Source of the DNA: JACRCT01 sp049841135
GTDB lineage: Bacteria; Myxococcota; Myxococcia; Myxococcales; UBA5297
Length of the DNA stretch: 64,000 nt
Reading direction: 5' to 3'
NCBI GenBank assembly: GCA_049841135.1
Contig: JASGHK010000008.1
Span: 620,001 to 684,000, forward strand
Below the pieces are notes generated by a model. It was not told where the DNA came from. It did no database searches and worked only from the letters and a program-made list of their open reading frames with translations. Made by a program: the position numbers and the translations under genes. Below, one piece after another: positions 58,502-64,000 of the stretch. Every line of letters starts with the position of its first letter. The first letter of the stretch is position 1.

Positions 58502-60845
58502 TCACATCAGGCCGAGGGGGTCGACGTCGAGGCTGGCGCGCGCGCCCCCCGGCAGGTCCTCCGCGGCCTTCTCGATGGCCAGCGCCGCCGGCAAGAGCGA
58601 GCGCGCCGTGGGGCCCTTCACCAGGAGCTGCCAGCGCGTCTTGCCGCGCAGCCTCGCGAACGGCGCCTTCGCCGGGCCGATGACCCGCAGCTCGCCCCCC
58701 GACTCGCGCGCCGCCTGCCCCGCTGCGCGGGCGACCAACCGCGCGGCGTTGCGGGTGTGGTCGGGGTGGATGCCCTCGATGCGGACCGCTAGGAGCCGGC
58801 AGAACGGCGGGTAGAGGTAGGCCTTGCGCAGCGCCAGCTCGTGCTCGGCGAAGGAGAGGAAGTCGTGCCCCACGACGTGGGAGATGGCCGGCGCCTCGGG
58901 GTTGAAGGTCTGCACCAGCACCCGGCCGGGCTCGGTGCCGCGGCCGGCGCGCCCGGCGACCTGGGCCAAGAGCTGGAAGGTGCGCTCGGCGGCGCGGAAA
59001 TCGGGGAGGTTCAAGGCGACGTCCGCCAGGAGGACGCCGACCAGCGTCACGCCCGGGAAGTCGTGCCCCTTGGCCACCATCTGCGTGCCGATGAGGATGT
59101 CCTTCTCGCCCTTGGCGAAGCTGGCGAGCACCGCGGTGATCTCGTCGGCCGCGGTCGCGGCATCGCGGTCGAGGCGGCACAGGCGCGCCTCGGGGAAGCG
59201 CTGGCCGAGCTCCTGCTCGACGCGCTCGGTCCCCGCCCCCAGGCTCGCCATCGGCCCGCTGCACGTCGGGCACAGCTCGGGCAGCGACGCCTCGTGGCCG
59301 CAGTAGTGGCACACCAGCCGGTTGCCCGCCCCGTGCGCGGTCAGGCTCACCGCGCAGTTGGTGCAGGTCAGCGACTGCCCGCAGGCGAGGCACACGTGGT
59401 AGGTCGACTGCCCGCGGCGGTTGAGGAAGAGGATGGCCTGGCGGCTCTTGCCCAGCACCTCCTCGATCGCCGCACACAGCGCCTGCGACAAGAGCGGCGG
59501 CTCCTTGGCCTCCTCCTCGGGCGCGGGCGGGGCCGGCACGTAGTCGGGGCTGGCCTCCGCCGCCTTCTGCGCCTCGAGCGCGCGCATCTTGGCCCGCGCC
59601 GCCAGCTGCGGGAACGCCGCCGAGACGTGGCCCCGGCCCTCCTCGCGCATGTCGACGATCGACACCGCCGGCATGGGGCGGTCGTCCACGCGGTGGGCCA
59701 GCTCCAGCAGGCGGTAGCGGCCCAGCCGGGCGTTGTGCAGCGTCTCGAGCGAGGGCGTCGCCGACCCGAGGATCACCGGGCAGCCCTGGCGCTGAGCCCG
59801 GACCACCGCCAGGTCGCGCGCGTGGTAGCGAAGCTTCTCCTCTTGCTTGAAGGAGCCGTCGTGCTCCTCGTCGACGACGACCACGCCCAGCCTGGGGACG
59901 GGCGCGAAGATGGCCGAGCGCACGCCCACCGCCAGCGGCGCCTCGCCCTTCTTGAGCCGGCGCCACTCCTTGAGCCGCTCGGCGTCGCGCAGCCCGGAGT
60001 GGAGCACCGCCACCTTGTCGCCGAAGCGCGCCCGGAAGCGTCCCACCAACTGCGGCGTCAGGGCGATCTCCGGAACCAGCACCAGCGCTCCCAGCTCCAG
60101 GTCCAGGGCGCGCTGGATGGCCCTCAGGTAGACCTCGGTCTTGCCCGAGCCGGTCACTCCGCGCAGAAGGAACGGGGCGAAGGCCTTGGCGACGATCGCC
60201 TTCTCGAGCTCGACGAGCGCCGCTGCCTGCTCCTCGGTGGGGTTGGGGACAGGCTTGCCGGCCAACGCGAGCTCCGGCCGCTCGGGGACGATGGGCTCCT
60301 CGCGGACCACCACCAGGCCCTTGCCCAGGAGCCGCTTGAGCGGGTCGCGCGCGCCGGGGATGGCCGTGGAGAAGCTCCTCGAAGTCCACCTCGCCACTGG
60401 CCGCCTCGAGATAGTCGAGCAGCGCGTTCATCGCCACGCCGCGCGGGCGATCCGCGGTGGCCGCGGCGGCGCTCAGGGAGACGAACTCGCGCACCCCCGG
60501 CTTGGACTGCGGCGCCTCCCCGGGCTGGGTCAGCCCTGGCGGAAGCGCCGAGCGCAGCACCTCGCCCAAGGGGTAGCGGTAGTAGGCCGCGGTCCAGGTC
60601 AGGAACGAGAGCAGGTCGGGCTCGAAGATGGGCTCGGCGTCGAGCACCTGCGCCACGTCGCGCAGCTTGCCTGAGGGCGGGGCCGCGCTCGCCTGGCCGA
60701 CCAGGAAGCCCAACGCCTTGCCGTTGCCGAAGGGCACCAGCACACGACTGCCCTCCTTCGCCCCCCAGAGCGCCTCCGGGAGCCGATAGGTGAAGGGCCC
60801 TCGAACCGGCCTGCCCACCGCGACCTGCACCAGCTTCTCTTGCAC
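58502..60845 (-). CDS. priA: Primosomal helicase PriA (one frameshift)
   Basis: Restarts stalled replication forks. GTG 60845 starts a 3'-end DNA-binding domain (VAVGRPVRGPFTYRLPE). Helicase motifs follow: LLRGVTGSGKTEVYL (Walker A), VVDEEHDGSFKQ (DEEH box), GSATPSLE and the eight-Cys zinc region (CLACGQSLTCTNC, CHYCG, CPTCSG), then GTQMVAKGHDFPGV and QVAGRAGR. An Ala/Pro/Glu-rich insert (about 430-470) is present. GAAGCTC at 60371-60377 breaks the frame; as GAGCTC it reads FEELSTAIPGARDPLKRLL, 780 residues. A leaderless promoter sits upstream. Confidence 0.95.
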
Positions 60846-60881
60846 GGCCGCTAGTCTACGTTCTGGGCCAGACACTGTCGG
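60846..60881 (-). promoter_or_regulatory. Leaderless promoter of priA
   Basis: On the minus strand CCGACA (60876-60881), a 17-base spacer and TAGACT (60853-60858) are followed by exactly 7 bases and the GTG start. Confidence 0.45.
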
Positions 60882-60928
60882 GGACAAAGAACGGGCCCCG
60901 ACCCGCACCGCTCGCCACCTTCGAGGTG

Positions 60929-61696
60929 ATGGAGGTGACGTCGGAGGGCCTCGAGGTGTCGCGCATCCTCGTCGGGACGAGCGGCTTCGCGTTCGATCGT
61001 TGGCAGGACTCGGGCTTCTACCCGCGCTGGGCGAGGCGTCCTCCGCTCGAGAGCTACGCGCGCCACTTCGGCTTCGTGGAGGTCGACTCCACGTTCTACC
61101 GGCCGCCGCGTCCGGAGACGTTCGCCCGCTGGCGCGACGCGGTCCCGCCCGGGTTCCGGTTCTCGCTGAAGGTCCCTCGGGAGATCACCCACCAGTCGGG
61201 TCCGGCTCAGGCGGCGGAGCGGCTGAGGAGCTTCCTCCTCGACGCCGCCGAGCTGGAGGGCAAGCTCGCAGCGCTGCTCTTGCAGTTCCCGCCCCGGCGA
61301 GCCGTCGACGTGCCGCTCCTCGATGCGCTGCTCCAGGCGATCCCCGCGGGACTGCGCGCCGCCTTCGAGTTCCGACACCCTTCGTGGTTCACCCCGTCGA
61401 TCGCCCGGCGCCTGCTTGCCTGCGGCAAGACGTTCTGCGCCACCTCGGCCGCCATGGTCGAGGTGCTTCCCCACCCCGGCTGGATCTATGTGCGGCTGCC
61501 TGGGACGCACTTCTCTCGCTCGCAACTGGGGCGGCTCCGTTCCACGCTGCCCTCAGCCGCGGCGGCCTCCGCCTTCGTGGTCTTCCGCGACCAGGCCCGC
61601 CTGCCTTTCCCTCGCGACGCCTGGCTCTTCCGGCTCCTCGTTTCTCGCGCGTCGGCCGCCGCGACCGCCCCGCCCGACACCATTCACGATTTATAG
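60929..61696 (+). CDS. DUF72-family protein
   Basis: 255 residues. ILVGTSGFAFDRWQDSGFYP, FVEVDSTFYRPPRPETFARW and FSLKVPREITH are the standard DUF72 (YecE-like) opening, on a TIM-barrel fold; AFEFRHPSWF follows. Function of the family is unsettled. ATG 60929 is used; a GTG directly ahead is equally possible. Divergent from priA. Confidence 0.85.
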   Translation: MEVTSEGLEVSRILVGTSGFAFDRWQDSGFYPRWARRPPLESYARHFGFVEVDSTFYRPPRPETFARWRDAVPPGFRFSLKVPREITHQSGPAQAAERLRSFLLDAAELEGKLAALLLQFPPRRAVDVPLLDALLQAIPAGLRAAFEFRHPSWFTPSIARRLLACGKTFCATSAAMVEVLPHPGWIYVRLPGTHFSRSQLGRLRSTLPSAAAASAFVVFRDQARLPFPRDAWLFRLLVSRASAAATAPPDTIHDL

Positions 61697-61708
61697 GCCA
61701 TCCTGGCG

Positions 61709-61746
61709 TTGCCACTTGGCAATTCGGCCGCAATGAAAAATACGAT
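61709..61746 (+). promoter_or_regulatory. Inverted repeat over a possible promoter of the vWA gene
   Basis: TTGCCA-CT-TGGCAA (61709-61722) is a perfect inverted repeat. Its right arm TTGGCA could serve as -35 with TACGAT (61741-61746) as -10 at 19 bases. The AT-rich run between them supports a promoter under a repressor or activator. Confidence 0.4.
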
Positions 61747-61859
61747 GCATCCATAGATCAGCAGAGCCGCCGCGATCTGGGGTCCCCCGCTTGCGACGAG
61801 GGGCCCCGCGGCTGCATCCTTCCGCTCTTTTCGCAGGCCGGCAGAGAGGGACCCAAGTC

Positions 61860-63623
61860 ATGAGAAATCTCCTTTCCGTCGCGGGGGCGGCGTTCGCCAT
61901 CAGTCTGATCACTGGCTGCGGCCAGCCCGCGAAGAGCAGCGCCGACGGGTCGTGCACCCCCAAGACCTGCGACGAGGAGGGCTGGGAGTGCGGCTCCCCT
62001 GACGACGGCTGCGGCCACTCGCTCTCGTGCGGCACCTGCTCCGCCCCGCTCATCTGCGGCGCCGGGACCAACCCCTACGGCTGCGCGCCCTGCCGCGCGG
62101 AGACGACCGCGGCCTTCTGCGCCCGGTACGAGCGCAACTGCGGCCCGTTCACCGGCGAGAACCTCTGCGGCGCCTCGCGCAGCGTCAACTGCGGCGGCTG
62201 CTCCAACGGCATGACCTGCGGCGGCGGCGGAATCGAAGGCCGCTGCGGCACGCCGGCCTGCCAACCCGAGTCCGACCTGGAGCTGTGCGCGACCTTCAAG
62301 CGCACCTGCGGACCGCTGACCACCGCCGACAAGTGCCAGCAGCAGCGGACCGTCGACTGCGGCGTATGCCCGGACGCGGCCGTCCTGCCACCCGGTCCCG
62401 ACGCAGCGCAGCCCGCCGGCCTCGATGCCTCGCTCATCCCTCCCGACGCCGCGTTCGTCGATCCGCCGGATGCCGCCTTCGTCGAGCCGCCCGATGCCGA
62501 CGTGGTGGTCGCCGGGCTCGATGCCAGCGCCCCGCTGGAGTACGACGCCGGTTCCCAGGCCTGCGCGGCCCAGAGCACCAAGGCCAAGCAGCTGCCGCTC
62601 GACATCTACATGATGCTCGACCAGTCCATCTCCATGAACGGGAAGGTCGGCACGACCACCCAGACCTATTGGCAGGCGGTCACTGCCGCCATCGACGCCT
62701 TCCTGAGCCAGCCACAGACCGACGTCTCGGTGGGAATCCAGTACTTCGGCATCCCGCACACCAACCCGACCGGCGCCTGCTACGCCTACTACTGCGCCAC
62801 CAACGCCGACTGCTACACGGGCTGCGGCACCTGCAGCAGCGGCTACTGTAACGGCTACACGTACTGGAGCGACACCTGCGTTTCGGCGGACTACGCGACG
62901 CCGGACGTGGAGATCGCCCCGCTGCCCGGAGTGGCCACCGCGATCCGCAACTCCATCAAGCGGCACGGCCCGAACTCGCTGACCCCGACCGCGCCCGCGC
63001 TCCAAGGGGCCATCGACCACGCCCGAGCGTGGGCCAACGCCCACCCCGGCCACGTGGTCATCGACATCTTCGCCACCGATGGCATGCCGTCGACGTGCCC
63101 CCCGACCGACGAGACCGGCGTCAATGCCATCGCCGCGAGCGGCGCGGCCGGGACGCCCAAGGTGCTCACCTTCGTCATCGGCGTCGGCAGCTCTCTGACC
63201 AGCCTCAACGGCCTGGCCGCCGCCGGCGGGACCACCAAGGCCTACCTCGTCGACACCGGCGCCAACGTGACGCAGCAGATGCTCGCCGCGCTCAACACCA
63301 TCCGCGGCACGGCGCTCGGCTGCTCGTACACCATCCCGCCGCCGACGACCGGCACCACGCTCGACCTGACCAAGGTCAACGTGCAGTACACGCCCGGCAA
63401 CGGCAGCAGCGCGATCGTCTTCCCCCAGGTGCTCGCCGCCGCCAACTGCCCCGCCGGCGCCGACGGCTGGCACTACGACAGCGGCACCAACCCCACCCAG
63501 ATCGTCCTGTGCGGCACCACCTGCCAGAAGGTCCAGGCCGACTCGAGCGGACAGGTCGACATCCTGGTCGGCTGCGCGACCCAGCACTGCCCGCCTACGG
63601 TGCAGTGCGGCTACGGCTTTTAG
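61860..63623 (+). CDS. Cys-rich vWA-domain lipoprotein
   Basis: 587 residues. Signal with lipobox LITGC. Residues 30-185 hold about 25 Cys in repeated CGxC and CGPxT patterns, then a Pro/Asp/Ala stretch with PPDAAFV repeats. The vWA domain starts at DIYMMLDQSISMNG with the MIDAS DxSxS, Thr in SLTPTAPALQGA and Asp in FATDGMPS, all needed for metal-dependent adhesion. It ends in another Cys-rich segment. Surface-exposed adhesion or predation-related binding is an inference; such proteins are abundant in myxobacteria. Confidence 0.85.
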   Translation: MRNLLSVAGAAFAISLITGCGQPAKSSADGSCTPKTCDEEGWECGSPDDGCGHSLSCGTCSAPLICGAGTNPYGCAPCRAETTAAFCARYERNCGPFTGENLCGASRSVNCGGCSNGMTCGGGGIEGRCGTPACQPESDLELCATFKRTCGPLTTADKCQQQRTVDCGVCPDAAVLPPGPDAAQPAGLDASLIPPDAAFVDPPDAAFVEPPDADVVVAGLDASAPLEYDAGSQACAAQSTKAKQLPLDIYMMLDQSISMNGKVGTTTQTYWQAVTAAIDAFLSQPQTDVSVGIQYFGIPHTNPTGACYAYYCATNADCYTGCGTCSSGYCNGYTYWSDTCVSADYATPDVEIAPLPGVATAIRNSIKRHGPNSLTPTAPALQGAIDHARAWANAHPGHVVIDIFATDGMPSTCPPTDETGVNAIAASGAAGTPKVLTFVIGVGSSLTSLNGLAAAGGTTKAYLVDTGANVTQQMLAALNTIRGTALGCSYTIPPPTTGTTLDLTKVNVQYTPGNGSSAIVFPQVLAAANCPAGADGWHYDSGTNPTQIVLCGTTCQKVQADSSGQVDILVGCATQHCPPTVQCGYGF

Positions 63624-63881
63624 CTTCTAGCTCGCCCGATCGGCCGCTCACCCGGCTGGCGACCCTGCTCGACCGGAGGCCCCTGGCCTTCGGACCGGGT
63701 GGGTCTGCCCGTCGAGAGGCGGGCGAATCGCTGGCGCCAGTGTCAAAAACGAGCTAGTTGTCTTGCCGTCTTTGACCGGAGTTCCGGGGGCTCGTCGAGG
63801 ACGTCCGTTGCCGAAGCCCCCTTGCGTTTCATGGCCTTCTCGCCCTCCCCCACCCGGGAGGTCCAGCAGCAAGGAGACCGT

Positions 63882-64000
63882 ATGCGAACCCTGTCTCTGC
63901 TCGCCGCCAGCGCGCTCGTGCTCGCCAGCGTCCCAGCGCGCGCCGAGGTCCCCGAGTTCGAGCCCTACATCGGGCTGACGGGCGGCGCGACGCTGCCCAC
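63882..64000 (+). CDS. Exported protein, N-terminus only
   Basis: AAGGAGA lies 7 bases before ATG 63882. The first 40 residues show a signal peptide (LLAASALVLASVPARA) and then EFEPYIGLTGGATLPT, a beginning typical of outer-membrane beta-barrel proteins. The remainder is beyond the window. The 258 bases before it (63624-63881) hold an AT-rich patch at about 63735-63770 that may be its promoter, and no gene. Confidence 0.65.
   Translation, partial: MRTLSLLAASALVLASVPARAEVPEFEPYIGLTGGATLP

Noticed and set aside
12807..60377. Programmed ribosomal frameshifting
   Set aside because: No slippery heptamers or common RNA structure, both +1 and -1 directions occur, essential genes such as priA and ribF are affected, and the shared feature is a palindromic DNA motif.
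12807..60377. Mass pseudogenisation of the region
   Set aside because: Outside the single break each gene is intact with normal codon bias and conserved active sites, including essential genes.

Overview
The window is very GC-rich, densely coding DNA with strong third-position G/C bias. The gene content points to a myxobacterium (Myxococcota): two 7TM methyl-accepting receptors, a zinc-ribbon Ser/Thr kinase, a kinase-PilZ-FHA pair, many lipoproteins, a Cys-rich vWA lipoprotein, a MYXO-CTERM-like tail, TreY, a PPi-type phosphofructokinase and a huge TPR protein. There are no rRNA or tRNA genes, no CRISPR array and no intact mobile element.

Layout. 1-3.3 kb: end of an atypical kinase, a scrappy zone with a transposase remnant and two copies of a dispersed repeat, and an alpha/beta-hydrolase fused to a trypsin-like protease. 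3.3-11.3 kb: cell-envelope genes (secreted TPR-like protein, LysM/PG-binding amidohydrolase, secreted nuclease, lipoprotein, two tandem MuiA/DUF4139 proteins). 11.5-15.8 kb: tandem 7TM chemoreceptors. 16-24.5 kb: TPR protein, treY, CDF transporter, D-aminoacylase-like amidohydrolase, Ig-like lipoprotein. 24.6-33.4 kb: cold-shock gene, Smr protein, macrodomain protein, a NolX/HrpF-like protein with a SycD-like chaperone, ruvX-mltG, a transglutaminase-like protein, PPi-PFK and an unknown gene. 33.8-39.7 kb: ribF, Nudix, then a response regulator, a GAF-PAS histidine kinase and a REC-HPt-REC-REC-GGDEF protein. 40-53.5 kb: one minus-strand operon running small protein, about 3,700-residue TPR protein, lipoprotein, queC, D-Ala-D-Ala dipeptidase. 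53.8-64 kb: DUF2795 gene, kinase-PilZ and FHA pair, M48 protease, priA, DUF72, vWA lipoprotein and the start of an exported protein.

The most striking feature is not a gene. About 21 single-base frame breaks split otherwise convincing genes, and nearly every one falls on GAGCTC or GATC (seen as GAAGCTC, GAGCTTC, GAGCCTC, GATTC, GAATC and so on). After undoing them every affected gene becomes one open frame of exact codon length, including 11,112 bases for the giant TPR gene. This suggests systematic read errors at modified motifs rather than pseudogenes, so coordinates below span the reconstructed genes.

The best biological candidates for something new are the NolX/HrpF-like protein plus chaperone, the giant TPR operon, the hydrolase-protease fusion, and the chemoreceptor pair whose signalling halves are nearly identical while their sensor halves have diverged.
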